A stretch of DNA of 64,000 nt. Source: Cristatella mucedo. Its lineage: Eukaryota; Bryozoa; Phylactolaemata; Cristatellidae. Position 1 is the first letter of the stretch, and each line of letters opens with the position of its first letter. The stretch is taken from the NCBI GenBank assembly GCA_009760855.2, contig WPIO01000145.1:275001-339000 (forward strand). Reading direction: 5' to 3'. A program made the translations under genes and the position numbers. Below are positions 47,820-59,741 of this stretch, one piece after another. The notes beneath the pieces were generated by a model. That model had not been told where the DNA came from and made no database searches. It saw nothing but the letters and a program-made list of their open reading frames with translations.

Positions 47820-49245
47820 TGCGACTTGGCAATCAGGGGCGGAGCCAGGATTTCAAGGTTGGGGCAAGGGAGGAAACTCCAGGAAACAAGGGAACAAACA
47901 AGGGAGGAAACTACAGGCTCCTCCAGATGTAATATTATAGGGACATCATAAAAATAGCTAATACAAAAATTGCAAAATCCATTTAACTTGCTTTTTTTTG
48001 AGTCTTCATGCTCTGAAAATGGGTGAGGATTTAGGTGTTCGAGATGGTTTTCACGATATCTCACTTGATGAATGGGAAAACTGAGTCGTTCAAGTACTCT
48101 TCACCCATCTCAACACGCTGTCGGTTTTATGATCAACTTCAACGCGATAAATATACGATCAACTGTCGCTGTCAAAACTGGTTGTGTCAAAATTAAGCGA
48201 ACGAGTCTTATGCTAAATGGTTTCCGGATGTCGCTCGTCCTGAGGGAACTAATACAACGGATAATTTGGGCAAAGTTTTGACGTTCCTCAATGCCTCATC
48301 TGATGTCCGTGTAAAAGTGGTGAAGCTGCTGTCTTAGCATCGTCAAGCTGACGTCTTGAAAATCGATCACGTGAAACTGCGATGCTCATTCAACGAGTTT
48401 GTCGACATTGAACGCTTCGAATTGATTTCACAGATAGACACAGGTAGCGAGCCTAAGCATTTCTATTGATTTAGTGCTGAAGCAAAAGTCTAGGCTCAAC
48501 GAGGACCTTATGGATGGTGGCTGTGTATAGGTTGACATGAAATACATTATTATTTGTGTTCACGATCGCATTACGTCGAGGGCGGCCACTTCTCATGCAG
48601 TTGGCGCTCATATACGGGACTTTGATATCGTGCCGGAGACGGAACGTGGTCACTTTGCTCACCAGATCGTTGTATCCGAATTTGCGTATCCACTTCAGCC
48701 TTTTGGCACAAATGGAAATCACGTGCATGACATTCAAGGTATCTTGGTCTTCTTTCTTCACCACTTAAGATAACTCAAGTGTAGTCGACAATATTCGCTC
48801 CATCAAATGCAGGATGAATATAAATTTGAACGTCATTATGCTGTCCAAAAGTCGTGCTACTTAAGCTCGCTGATCGGGCGTATCTCCGTTATTGTTTACC
48901 GTCTTGATAGCGTTGAAAGTCGCCTTGAAAATTTTGATCAAGCAGTGCACTGCACGCCAATATGATGACCAACGTGTGTCGCCTGAGTGAGCTCGATTTG
49001 TCTCCTGAGTCTGACCACTATCCCAACTTGCAGCTCAGAATCGACCAGAGCTTGCACGATCTCATTATATATCATGAGTTCATGATAGCGTACGCGTTGA
49101 TGATCTCTCTGAATAGGTAGGCTGGTCCATATACAGTTCATAGAGGCTTTCTTGAGGGCGACAGTTTTCAGCTCAGCATCTCGTTTGCTGACAACCTTTA
49201 CGACCTTTATCTCGAGAAGTTGCCGCACTTATTGAAAGTAGATTT
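47820..49245 (-). pseudogene. hAT transposase relic (ZMYM/DUF4371-like)
   Basis: Minus-strand frames follow the order of animal hAT transposases of the DUF4371/ZMYM-like type. 48938-49228 has LVDSELQVG followed by a THVGHH stretch, equivalent to the GDTRWGSH segment. 48471-48764 has KKEDQDTLNVMHVISICAKR and IKVPYMSANCMRSGRPRRNA, typical of the region before the C-terminal dimerisation domain. Near 48080-48095 a short MGEEYLNDSVFPFI-like piece matches the position of the dimerisation motif. Several stops and frame changes make it dead. The zinc-finger N-terminus and TIRs were not found. Confidence 0.6.
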
Positions 49246-49869
49246 GAAATTTGAATTAGTTAAACTATTCCGATTCATCCTGCTCACGAGTCAACAAATT
49301 GTGATCCGTTAGACACCGAATTGCGTGGATCGACCCTACTAAACAAGTCCGACTGTCAGGAATTTTTTTCTAAGTTTGGTTTTGGAAACCATGTTTATTC
49401 AAATTGATGTGTGTGCCTGCGTTCATTAAATCTTTACACATCTTTACCTAGCGATTATGGGAAGATCGAATGATTTTATCGCCGCTCTTGATCTAGGATC
49501 CTGATCAATACTGCTTGATCTCGGTACCGCCCACAGTGGCTTATTTGTCGTTAGAGGACAGATCTCATCCACAGTCGTTGAGTCTGTAGTAAGTACGGGC
49601 GGTGATGATGGAGTACCCTGAACGACAAAAACAGAATCACATATTGATGTTTAAATCACCTATTCAACCGAATTTATACGACTTGACCACCAAATAAATC
49701 TTTCGGCGGCTCTGCAGCATTTGGCACTTCACCGAGACCGATCAATGACGCTGTAGTTGGTGGTACTTGGTCATCAACCTGACACTCCTGTGGGCGTCAG
49801 AGTGCTGGCGGTACATGATGAACGTCAACATAATCATCGGACTTCCGGAAGTGTGACTAAAAAAATACT
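49246..49869. other. Intron sequence, nothing recognised
   Basis: It may include the decayed N-terminal part of the adjacent hAT relic, but no motif supports this. Confidence 0.35.
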
Positions 49870-50037
49870 AGCTGATTTAGCAGCCTCTTTTTGTATAGCG
49901 ACAGAAGAGCCTTTACGGCTATCACCACCGCTTGCAGTGGCGATAAAGGATCGCCCACCACAAGTTTCGAACCCACGACCTCGGGGCCGAGGTCGTGAAA
50001 AGCAACCGCCTTACCTAGTGAGCCATAGCGACTAGAG
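49870..50037 (-). mobile_element. SINE B (tRNA-derived), antisense, best copy
   Basis: On the minus strand it starts with a tRNA-like head: box A-like TGGCTCACTAGGTAAGG and box B-like GGTTCGAAACT about 45 bp later. Then come GGTGGGCGATCCTTTATCGC, GCAAGCGGTGGTGATAGCC and GTAAAGGCTCTTCTGTCGC, ending GCTATACAAAAAGAGGC. The head implies RNA polymerase III transcription. The end matches the LINE B 3' end in order, suggesting mobilisation by LINE B. Confidence 0.75.
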
Positions 50038-51379
50038 ACCTGCCTGAGCTGATTTCATTCTCACTGTTTTGTTTTAGCCGCCAGCGAGAAATGGTTTCTA
50101 ACGAAATTAAATTGAACCACGATAATGAAGTGGAATAACTCGATCTATGCTGATCGGTCAGAATTTCAAAATAAGTCGGTCTCTCATCGCTTGATGATCA
50201 TGTTGGAGCAACCGAAGATCCCATCGAACCTTTCGATCTGGTCTAGAGTAAACCTGAGATTCGAAGTATCTTATGCTTTCCTATCTGCCTCACATTACCC
50301 AAGTGGAGCATGCAGTTTCGTATTGAGATCCGCAGCACACACGTCTTCGCTCCTCTTCGACTTCGATGATTGATGAAAATGATTGAGAATTTAAGATTTG
50401 AGGATTGAGAACCGGCTGAAATTAATGTCAAATAAATCGCTGCAGGCTACAGCTCAGAAGCAGCTGACCTGCAGACTTCTGGCAAAAGTGTGAGCATTTT
50501 TAATGTTTGAGATGAATGGTTAAATTATCGCAAGTGGCAATCGGGCTTGTGGTTGAGTAAAGCTACACAATGTTGCTGCTCTTTGGGCCCGAGAAATTTG
50601 CCCTAGTATATAGGTACTTCCCTCTATTCACAGAAGGGGCAATTGCTCCTTGAGCCGTGAATCCGACAATGGTGGCAATTACAAGGGTAGACATGTATCG
50701 TTCCTATTTGGTGAGGAGCGTCTGTTTAATACAAGCCCACGAGATCAGATCTTAAAACAATCAGGGTCAACAGCTTGAAATGCAACCGGCAGTAGGGAAA
50801 GGGAACAAAACCGCAACAATTCAATTAGACCGGATCCGATAATTGATATAGCTAGGCTTGCGTTAGGCTGCACATGAGTACTAGCTAGGCCGTATCTGGC
50901 CTAAAGGCCACAGGTTGCCTACATCTGCTTTAGGGTTATGATTACATGTTGGTTAGTAAGTCATCCAAGTATAATTTTGTAGCTGACGATAAAGCACTCT
51001 TTGGTCTCTAATGTAGATTATGTTTGATTGATACAATATTTTCACATGCATTTAGATACACATGTCTTCCTGCAATAAAGTGTGATTACTCGAACAATAT
51101 AGAGCCAGATTATGGAATTCCTACTATGATGACTTGTGACCAACCTATGCTGGACCAATGATGGGCGACTGATTGCAACCAGCGAGTTTCAACCGGATAT
51201 TTCATATATGATAATTTTGTCAGTCTGGCTCGGGATGAATGCTGTGCAGTTGTGCTTAAGGTATGAAAATAGCGATTTTTATGTAGCGCTTGACACACGC
51301 AGCCCACATTGGCTAATAAATGTACTTCTCTACGCTTGGTATTTTTAGTTATTTGATCGTATGGGCACTCTTTATAGGT
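50038..51379. other. Intron sequence, nothing recognised
   Basis: No LINE, SINE or exon signature that I can support. Confidence 0.4.
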
Positions 51380-52300
51380 GGGATCAGAGCTCCCATTCTT
51401 GAGGTTGCTGCGCCTCTGGGCTCATTACCATATTCACTTTCTCTACTCCAATAAATAACTTCAAGTCCGCAGCGAGTGATCTCATCTCGAAGTTCACATT
51501 CCGGCATAGATCTCTAAACTTTACACCTACCGTTGCTCTTCCGAGATCCCAGCAAAACTGCCATAATAAACATGCCCTTAACTTCAAATAATTTCCCTGC
51601 ATCTTTCAAGAACACTGTTGATAAGCCATTCATTAGGAAGACAAAGCTATATCACAAAATTAAATTTAGCGACTTCTGCTCCGTCCATCTATTGCAAGCC
51701 TTATCAAAGACACTGCAGCTGGTGTCGGTAACCTGCTGAACTATCAGAGCACATTTTTTTTTAAATCGAATAAGTTTCCATGACGTTTCTAGAGCTAAAA
51801 ACTGCCATTTTTTAAGGTAGCATACATCGATCTCAGTAAGAGTTTTACTGCCAGTATATATCTGCATAATTTTTGTAAAATGAACCACCAAAACCCTTTG
51901 GAGCGGCAATCGCCTTGCATCACCGGCATTGCACTTCAGTGACTTAGGTCACATGAGAGTGAAAGATTTCAATGCACTAATTTTTACCAGGAACAGTGAT
52001 CCAAGGAGCTAGTAAAAACAGGGTTCCTAAGAACTGCGATGTTGAACTAAACTGTTTCACAATCTTTCCTTCTCTCTTCTCGTTGAAACAGCGAATCGCA
52101 ATCCACGGTTTTAATTTCTATGCCGAAGACACGAAGCTGCTGCACCGATGCAACAATCCCTCCCTGCTTTCCAGCCCGCCAGATTACCTTAAAGCTCTGG
52201 CAACAGCATTGCTGATATTCGCAACAGGAGGGCAGAATAAGTACTCAAATTTAACGATTATATAACTAACTTATTACCCTGCCATTACATGAAAATTCAA
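51380..52300 (+). mobile_element. LINE A relic, decayed
   Basis: Landmarks in order on the + strand: IINMPLTSNNFPASFKNT (about 51562-51615; the complete copy has INVSGHVPAPFKKA), LLQALSKTLQLV (about 51690-51730), LGITGIALQ-like (about 51910-51945) and FNFYAEDTKLLHRCNNPS (about 52110-52165; equivalent to FHFYADDTQLY). The YADD box reads YAED. No intact frame. Confidence 0.65.
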
Positions 52301-53325
52301 CGTTACTTGGGAACTAGAAATTCTATCCCCCGAAATCGGCTTGGCAAGCATATTCGCTGCATTCACCGTGAAGCTAAGAAATTACTACCCACTGACGTCG
52401 AGTCATCTCCTGATTTGATCTTAATTCAAAAGCAGCAACCCATTCCCCAAGGCTTTTGCAGAGTCTGATAGAATTGTTCTTGTCTGTAGTTATTAGTTAT
52501 GAAGCAGTACACGTCTAGACCAAGGGCCAGATCGATATGTTTGCATATGGCCCCAGTTGACATTTCGTTTTTCATTTGAGCGAGAGTTGCTTGGCTGTTC
52601 AGGCATTCAGTGAATGAGCTGGCCAGGTGTCTCCCTGGCCAGATGTTCTCCCCTTTGAGCCAGCGACTGCAATTGCCTTCTTTAGTGCTTTTGTGTACCG
52701 TTACTGGTGTCATGCCTTGGTAAAAGTGCATGCGTAATCAGGATACTTTGCTTGTCCTTAATGTGAGCTGTAGCTTTTCAGGCCGCTAAGCTCAAGACGG
52801 CAATGCGGACATTTAGATTTTTCGTGGGTTCCCTTTAGAAGACATTGTACGATTCCGTCTACGTGTTTGACCTGTGCTTTTTTGTTGCTGATTGCACTAA
52901 GCAAGCGTCGATTTTTAATACTGTGAGGTCTTCGGATTAATTTTTAGAATAAGCATCCTGATGTGTTTACTGAAAATATTCCCGAACTAAGGGAGTTCCA
53001 ACTGCTCGTGCATCTATGATCGCATCAAATGCTGCTTAAGGGAACTGGTTAGCCAGAAGGTTGCTCGAAGAGACCAAATACTGTGACAGAGGATGATAAT
53101 GTACAGCTTTTGCTCTTGAAGACTTTGCCTGCGCACTTTTTAGGTTTTCACTCAGTAGAATATGTGGTTTAGAAAACAAAACATCGGATTTAATTTATTT
53201 TTGCGATTTTGCATCAATCGCTTTAGCGTTTTGTAGTGCTTGATGCTAGTGTTCATGCATGGTCTAAGTCCTTCTATTTAGTCTTTCGCAACGCTCGGTG
53301 TTTTCACTTATGGTTATAACTTCAG
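52301..53325. other. Intron sequence before S9
   Basis: A 101 aa minus ORF at 52426-52731 has no recognisable domain. Nothing else seen. Confidence 0.4.
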
Positions 53326-53520
53326 GATGTTTTAGCTACCCAAGCTTAAACATAGGAGTGCAGCTTACAAATGGAACTTCAACTCTGCCCGTCGCAGCAG
53401 GAATGCAAGTTCAGGTGGTGTGTGCTGATGGCTATGCATACGTCTCAGGAAACACCACAGCTTATTGTGACTTCAGTTCTAGCAGCATGTGGACTTGGTG
53501 GCAAGCAGCTCTGGTTTGTG
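53326..53520 (+). CDS. Sushi exon S9, Y type
   Basis: The exon runs from a TATAACTTCAG acceptor to a GTAAGA donor, phase 1 at both ends, 65 codons. Cysteines are at 2, 33, 48 and 65, DGY at 35-37 and W-x-W (MWTWWQAALVC) at 56-58, with a third Trp right after. It opens GCFSYPSLN, like GCSSYPTLN of S12, and both have a QV-x-C ending of the first half, defining the Y subtype. Sequons at 16 (NGT) and 43 (NTT). Confidence 0.93.
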
Positions 53521-54479
53521 GTAAGAAACACACTAGCTGAAATGGCCTATCTATTTAATAATTAGTTTCTCTGGCGTTTCGTTTGAGTTTGATAAAAGTT
53601 GGATACATGCTTAACTCCAGTGACGTGAACGCCACTAGGAGAGGATGCAGCTCGTGTTAGCGAACACTTGTTTTTTTTTAGTAAACTATATGCAAACAAA
53701 CAATCTCAGCTATTGTTAGCAAATAGTTGGAGGCTAACGGCTAGTTTTAGTTATCTTTCCATGCCATTGGTCAGCCCGAGATGTCTCTGAGTCCTGGACG
53801 TGAGAGCGTCTTCGATGTGTGAGCGCCTAAGGATTGCCCGTCGACATTTCAGTCTCTATTGACAGACACTCCCACAGTGACCACGTGACGGATTGGGCTG
53901 TTCCTGAAAGAATCACTGGGCGTATTTTGAAAATGCTCTGCTGCTGATTTAGCTGGTCATCTACACTCTGCTTGCAACAGATACCAAACGTGTTACCTCC
54001 TTACGCTATTCCAACCCTCTTTACGTTATATTATAGCAACCTTTATAGTGAATTTTGGTGAGTATTGCTCACCCAAGTCTCTAAACTCAGCTGGCCTTTG
54101 CTGAATTCTCTGTAAGCAGACTGCTCTCGTTAAAACACCTAAATATCACAGTCCTCCTTTGATAAAAACTACGTAACCAATCTTAAGATTACCAGTACGT
54201 ACATCCAAAAGTGGTGCTGGTTGAGCATTTTTTATATTCCAAATTATAATGAATTGATGACCTTCTTTCAAAAAAGCGTCTCAAAATTATGCGCAGCACC
54301 TATGTAAGTAGTTTTAATTTTTACCATCGCTAAGGTACTTGGACTAAATTGGAGTTTTGCTAGAGAGGTATATATTCTGTTGAAAGCCCAACCAACTTAC
54401 GTTGCCTACCCTTAAGGTAGCTATTCATCTCATCTCAATAAGGATAAACTGAGAAGCTCGTCATGATCACCAGTGCAAT
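53521..54479. other. Intron sequence, nothing recognised
   Basis: No repeat family or exon signature seen. Confidence 0.4.
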
Positions 54480-54990
54480 TTAAAAACTTGACACGAGTCA
54501 AAGTAGCAGCTCTTGAAGGCTGGAATAGATGCGCTGCACTCTGCAGTCGGAATAAAGATGTAGATGGAAGTGAGCTCCTCAGTCTAGAGTCTGGAAAGCT
54601 ACAGCTTTAGTGCCGAAAAGTCTTTAAGTGACACTACTGCTGAATATCTGAGATATCGAAGTTCAAGCCCGTACTGCTGGCCCATAGCTATCTTCCGAGA
54701 GACCCAATATAAATAGAAACAAAAAGGAACCTAACCAAGATATTTAATCCTTGCGGAGCTCCACATAGGAGTGGTCTGCTTGACAAGATGTCTACTACAC
54801 GAGTCGGACTGAACACGGTCGGACTGGTGCGGCGTAACCACCATCTGGGCATTGTAGGGTACTGTCTTTCGGCGATTTTTATAGTTTAAGAAGGACATTA
54901 TTGTCAATTTGTCAACACCGGCAGTAGCTCGTGCGGCACCGACGACAGTGGTGTTACCGTCAGCATTGGCGCACGGCATGTCGCTGGTCT
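54480..54990 (-). mobile_element. Possible LINE RT relic of a further family
   Basis: On the minus strand near 54750-54775 a short RPLLCGAPQG stretch resembles the conserved GVPQGSVLGP box of non-LTR RTs, but flanking motifs are broken and not matched to LINE A or B. Weak. Confidence 0.25.
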
Positions 54991-56280
54991 GTCAGAGCAA
55001 AGTATTTTGTGGAGCTATTTTGAATTCATTAAGATTGAGTTTTATATCTTCTGATAATTCTTTTTCATCAACGGATAATTTTTTCTCATCAATATGTACC
55101 GCAAGTTGCACAGCAAAAATTTCTCATAAATCTTCACACAAATCAGAAGCAGAACTGCGTTTTTGCTCGATTCCCTTTAAAGTTGTTGTTAATTAGAAAG
55201 GTTAGTACATAGATCTGGACATGGACTATCCCCAAAGAATAATTCTCTTCGAAATCGTTTTATGAGTGCTTGTTTTTCCACCAGTGAAATTTTCGAGGCT
55301 GTCGTCACAGTCTTGGATACAGATCAGGAAGACCTGAATTTAAACAGATCTCAATAATTTCTCAGTATCCATGTTGCTGGACAAACTCGTCGTTTTAATA
55401 CCAATGCCCATGAGCAGACACCGGCTCGCCTTTAATGACCAAGTTCAAGGGCTTGAACAATTGTTCTTACAGCGATTGATTCTTAATTAAATGTTAACGC
55501 AATTTGTTTCTGATCCGGTCATGTACAATATAGTTTATGCATGTATTATTTTATGCATACATCTTATTTTCCAATACAGTCATAACAAACCTTGAATACA
55601 TGATTTCACTCTGTATGTGCCGTTAGTTTTTTTAAATTTAAAGTCCTGGCACTACTGGAGTACCATGACGTCTGGCACCTTCAGGAAAATATCACCTTCG
55701 TTGACGTACAGGTCAAGGCTAACCTCGATGGGCTAGAACTCGGACGAGTCCTCCTCGTCTGGCTAGACCTCATCGTCGATTGGCATTGGTCGACTTCGTG
55801 GCCCTCTATGCCCCGAGGCTCGACAGCCGCTGGGTGGCCTCGTCGCACTTTTGCACCTGCAGCAGGTGGTGGTTTAGAATGCAATCGGCTTGCACTGGCC
55901 ATAACAGTAATTCCACATTGGGTCCTTCTTTGGACACAGAATGAACAGCACCAGCTTGTTCAATATGGCGAATCCGCAGATCGAAGGTTGCATGAAGAAG
56001 CTTGGAGAGCCGTGCACGGCGCGAGCTCGGCTGACCTGACCAGCGCCGCTCGTGCCATTGACTCAGCCAATAACCCCAAACGTGACTGGGTTCAATATCC
56101 CAAGAGTAAAATTTATCTTAATTTCTTCATTATACCTGTATACTTGATTGTTGGGGCTGTATTATACTCTGTATTAAAAAATCCTGTATTATACAGGATC
56201 TATACCTACAGAACGATATCTCTAACCCTGTGGTGTTTCTACCGCACCTGTATAGAGATAATATAATAATGACGTAGTTC
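54991..56280. other. Intron sequence with an unexplained GC-richer ORF
   Basis: A GC-richer stretch at about 55640-56060 is open for 152 codons on the + strand (55808-56266) and for 73 codons on the minus strand. No domain recognised. The + ORF changes to AT-rich, hydrophobic sequence after about 56100, which looks like chance extension. It may be part of an unknown repeat. Confidence 0.3.
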
Positions 56281-56430
56281 GATTAATTTAGGATAGCATA
56301 GCGCCCGAAGAGAACTGATCCTTTATTCAGGCGTTTCACATATAATGCATGGTGCCAGCCAACAACCTCGGTAATCAAATACATTCACTTTGCCGTGGTC
56401 GGGGCGAGAACCTTTACCACTGGGACATTA
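56281..56430 (-). mobile_element. SINE A, antisense, diverged
   Basis: AGCGCCCGAAGAGAACTGAT, TTTATTCAGGCGTTTCACAT and, further on, GGTCGGGGCGAGAACCTTTA match the 57901-58035 copy in order; the box B region is damaged. Confidence 0.65.
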
Positions 56431-57900
56431 CGTTTTCCTATATCCTTCGACAAAATTAATTATATTTTAATCAATTTCAAGCTATGATGCAAAATGGCAA
56501 GTGGGACACAAAATAGTCTCGGCGGCAGACCATTTTTTAATAAGGAGATTAAGAATATGGCTAACAATATGAGCTGAAAGGATGCCACCAGGCGAGTACC
56601 TAAAGCCTAACTTTTTAGCCTGTGAGCCGCTACCTTTATGCTGGTATCCATCCACCTTATGGGAGCACGATACCTAGGGCTGCCGCAATGGGCATTCCTG
56701 GGCGTACGTGGTTGACTGCTGAAATTAACTCGGTGTGAAGCCGCACTGCCCACTCAATTAGCCAGAGCCAGGGGGAACTTGAGCCACCGGGGAACCTGTA
56801 GAACTAGGAAGGCAAACGAAAATCGATTGTGAATTTCTATAACATTTTCTTTTAATCTCTTGTAGAGGAAATCTATTTTGGATCATTCACACGAACCCTG
56901 AGGTCAATTCGATTTCTAAGGCACTTAAATATCCAGCTGCAACTCCTTAAATGTAGTTACTCATTCAGTTCAAAATTTCCCCCTAAATTATCTCCAGAGT
57001 CTAAGGAAGTTCTTAGCGGTAGCTTCAAAGATGCAGCAGCTTCGGCGAGTTGAAATATTTTTTTTTGTATTTACCGTTTCTGCTTACTTGCCATACATGT
57101 GATCCATTTCATTTTTGATACTTCTTTCAGGCACACGATGATCACGTTATTTACTGTTCTCGTATTACTAAACCTCAAATGAAGCCAGAATGCCCTCTGA
57201 CTCCTGCTACCGATGACAGTTTGCAGACAGTTTGAGCTGAGCTCAATTATACATAGTGGTGACCCATTGGGGTGTGATATCGTAACACTACATGCCCTCG
57301 GCCTATCCCATTTATTTGAATCTCAGATCGGCTGACGCTTTTGATTATGTAGCATAGCGATCTATCAGCAAACTTTTGTGAAATCATAACTAATCAGCAT
57401 GTATAAAAGCAGTTCGGTGTCTTCAGCGACACGGAAAAGTTTTTTGTCAATCGCAGGCTACGCTGAGTGCACGTCGATTATTTATTACACCGTATTATTA
57501 GAATTCTTAGCTACAAGATATACTACTCTTGCTGGTAGTCCAGATATCAATACAATACCGTTCTGGCTTCGAATTTCAATCGCATTAAAGAATAATTGCG
57601 TTAGCCGTTGAAGCGAACTGCTTTTTAAATGAACAAGAAAATTTCCACATATGATTTCAGCACTAAACTTACAGGGCAAATCGCTGACGCGTTGACGGCG
57701 AAGAAAAATCGCTCCATTATCTTTGAGCATTGAAGATTGGGTGGAATTGATTACGTCAACCACTTTTCAATGAATAGTTCAGTATTTAAATGTAAAAATA
57801 CTATTCTTCTATACAGCATGCGAAGAGAACTTGATATATATCCATGCTGGCGCTATACGTACACCATAGGGCTTGAATCCTGCGATATATATAATATATA
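56431..57900. other. Intron sequence, nothing recognised
   Basis: AT-rich, with a TA-rich stretch just before 57901 that forms the tail of the next SINE. Confidence 0.4.
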
Positions 57901-58035
57901 ATTCATTTATATAGCGCCCCAATAGAACTTAATCTCTATTCAGGCGCTTCATATATGCCTCGGGGCTCGAGCCCACGACCTCAGTCAGACCTTGGTCGGG
58001 GCGAGCACCTTAACCGCTAGACCAAACCAGCTCGG
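57901..58035 (-). mobile_element. SINE A (tRNA-derived), antisense, best copy
   Basis: Read on the minus strand: CCGAGCTGGTTTGGTCTAGC with box A TGGTCTAGCGG, the GGTTAAGGTGCTCGCC arm, box B GGGCTCGAGCCC, then GAAGCGCCTGAATAGAGATT and TTGGGGCGCTATATAAATG with an AT tail. The head is that of a tRNA with a complete box A/B layout. The last part folds as a GCGCC...GGGCGC stem like the LINE A 3' end. It is the least diverged of the family with the + copy at 63192. Confidence 0.82.
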
Positions 58036-58202
58036 CGATCTTGGTCATTAAAGGCTAGCATCTTTTACTGGGTCACACCAGGGCAATAATTGCATGGGCC
58101 AAATAACAAGCTGAAGGCCTGTAAAAATTTAAAATGTATCAAAAACATGCCCATTTCAAACGAAGGTGAACATCGTTATTTCCGGATGTTGTTCTATTTT
58201 AG
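58036..58202. other. Intron spacer
   Basis: Nothing seen. The S10 acceptor follows a TTCTATTTTAG tract. Confidence 0.5.
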
Positions 58203-58400
58203 GTTGTGCCACTCCTAGCCTTGGCAATGGTACTGTCATATCGTCGGGCAGTGTCGCTGCTGGTTACGCTAATGGCACCTCTCTGCAGCTATCCTGCGCC
58301 TCGGGATACGTGAACAACAGTGGCTCCTTTAGCGGCAAATGTCTTTCGAATGGCTCGTGGTCTTGGGATACTGCAGCATACCCTCTTGTGTGCGTTGAAG
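58203..58400 (+). CDS. Sushi exon S10, A type
   Basis: The exon runs from a TTCTATTTTAG acceptor to a GTAGGT donor, phase 1 at both ends, 66 codons. Cysteines are at 2, 32, 47 and 64, ASGY at 33-36 and W-x-W (SWSW) at 53-55. It opens GCATPSLGNGTV and has the same 66-codon length and cysteine positions as S13, with which it forms the A subtype. Four N-glycosylation sequons (9, 24, 38, 50), the most of any module. Confidence 0.93.
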
Positions 58401-58505
58401 GTAGGTCGCACAGACAACTAGATAACGAGCTTACTTTCCAGTGAATGGTTGAATTGTGATTGTTGACATGCTGCATACAAGCGACGTGTCGCGTCGTGTA
58501 TCTGT

Positions 58506-58565
<60 letters not shown>
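58506..58565. repeat. CT microsatellite
   Basis: About 25 CT units with a terminal TTT interruption, about 105 bp after the S10 donor. Confidence 0.95.
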
Positions 58566-58965
58566 AGCACTGCTTATCAACTCCGGTCCGACTTAGGCGC
58601 TTTGGCCGCGTAGGCTGGGAGGCAACCATGGAAGAGCCGACAGTCGTCTGGCTGCTTCTCATCTACCTTGAGGGAAGAAAATCCACGGGCTGGCCACTCA
58701 GATTGTCCTCTGGCCGCTCAGTTGGCCACTGCAAACTGTTTTCGCTGCTTCTGACATTTAGCTGGTATATTCTATCCTATTTAGACCAAGGATTTGTCCG
58801 AAATGCCTTAGCTGTACTTGCAGCAATCTTTATGTCTTAAACTAGCTCTATTGGGTTGATGCGGTTGCGTAGCAATACAAACTGCCAGCTTAGATGTAGT
58901 AGCTTTGCACTTCGATTTACTACCATCAGTATATATCATCGGTATGTACATGCAGTGTACATGTA
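58566..58965. other. Intron sequence, nothing recognised
   Basis: ORFs here run into the flanking CT and CA repeats and are not supported. Confidence 0.5.
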
Positions 58966-59093
<128 letters not shown>

Positions 59094-59543
59094 GCATTAG
59101 TCCTCACTCTCCGGCGGCGGGCTGCTTCGAGAAAACCTCCATCTGCTCATGCTTCAGTTGCACTTCTGTTGGAGCTTAGTGCTTGATTGACTGCTATCAA
59201 GTCCAATTGCATTCCAATGGCTCGTCCTCACTCAGTGTGTGCTTTAGTGAAATTAGATGTAGCTGAATTTCAGCTTTTTGACGCTGGCGAGAGTCCGTCC
59301 ACTCGAAGTTCGCTGACAACTGTAAAACTTTCCTGCATAGTCTCTTTCGCTAGAAGAAAAGTCTTATAACAATATTAAGTATATTGCTGTGAGATTTTTT
59401 AAACAGAGCGTCTTTCCTTAAAAATATGTGCTTGCGTGACAATAGAGTGCATTAAACTATGAGATGGGTAGCAAAGCGAGTATATGTGTAGCTAGAAAGA
59501 CGAATGGAATTTTAAACGAAGGTACAACATTTTTCTTTTGCAG
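59094..59543. other. Intron sequence before S11
   Basis: Nothing recognised. The S11 acceptor has a TTTTTCTTTTGCAG tract. Confidence 0.5.
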
Positions 59544-59741
59544 GATGTCTGGCGTTTGCACTTGCCGGAAACACGCGCTTGTCCTTAGGTCTACTATCGG
59601 CGACATATCTCCTTAGCTCTACGTTGAATGTGACTTGCATGGACGGCTATATTAACATGACCACGAATGTCACCACTGGTACGTGCACACACGGAGGATA
59701 TTGGAGCTGGTCCGGAGGATCCATGATACAATGTGTGCCAG
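59544..59741 (+). CDS. Sushi exon S11, N type
   Basis: The exon runs from a TTTTTCTTTTGCAG acceptor to a GTAAAT donor, phase 1 at both ends, 66 codons. Cysteines are at 2, 32, 48 and 64, DGY at 34-36 and W-x-W (WSW) at 54-56. It is the close duplicate of S8 (AFALAGNTRLS against AFTLTGNTQLS; WSWSGGSM against WSWTGGSM). Sequons at 29, 38 and 42 cluster around the second and third cysteines. It sits after an A type and before a Y type, the same order as S7-S8-S9. Confidence 0.93.

Noticed and set aside
49918-50030. Possible functional tRNA gene
   Set aside because: The tRNA-like head is fused to a SINE body repeated at 12240 and 36845, and the arms do not pair well enough for a tRNA.
51384-51602. 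Clean 72 aa minus-strand ORF that reads like a conserved protein
   Set aside because: The + strand of the same DNA follows LINE A (the IINMPLTSNNFPASFKNT region and its upstream part), so this ORF is its antisense shadow.
57931-58035. Possible functional tRNA gene on the minus strand
   Set aside because: Box A and B are good, but the sequence recurs with the same non-tRNA 3' body at 63192, 56281 and 23391, so it is a SINE.
58460-58840. 126 aa + ORF
   Set aside because: It runs through the CT microsatellite and has no splice or domain support.
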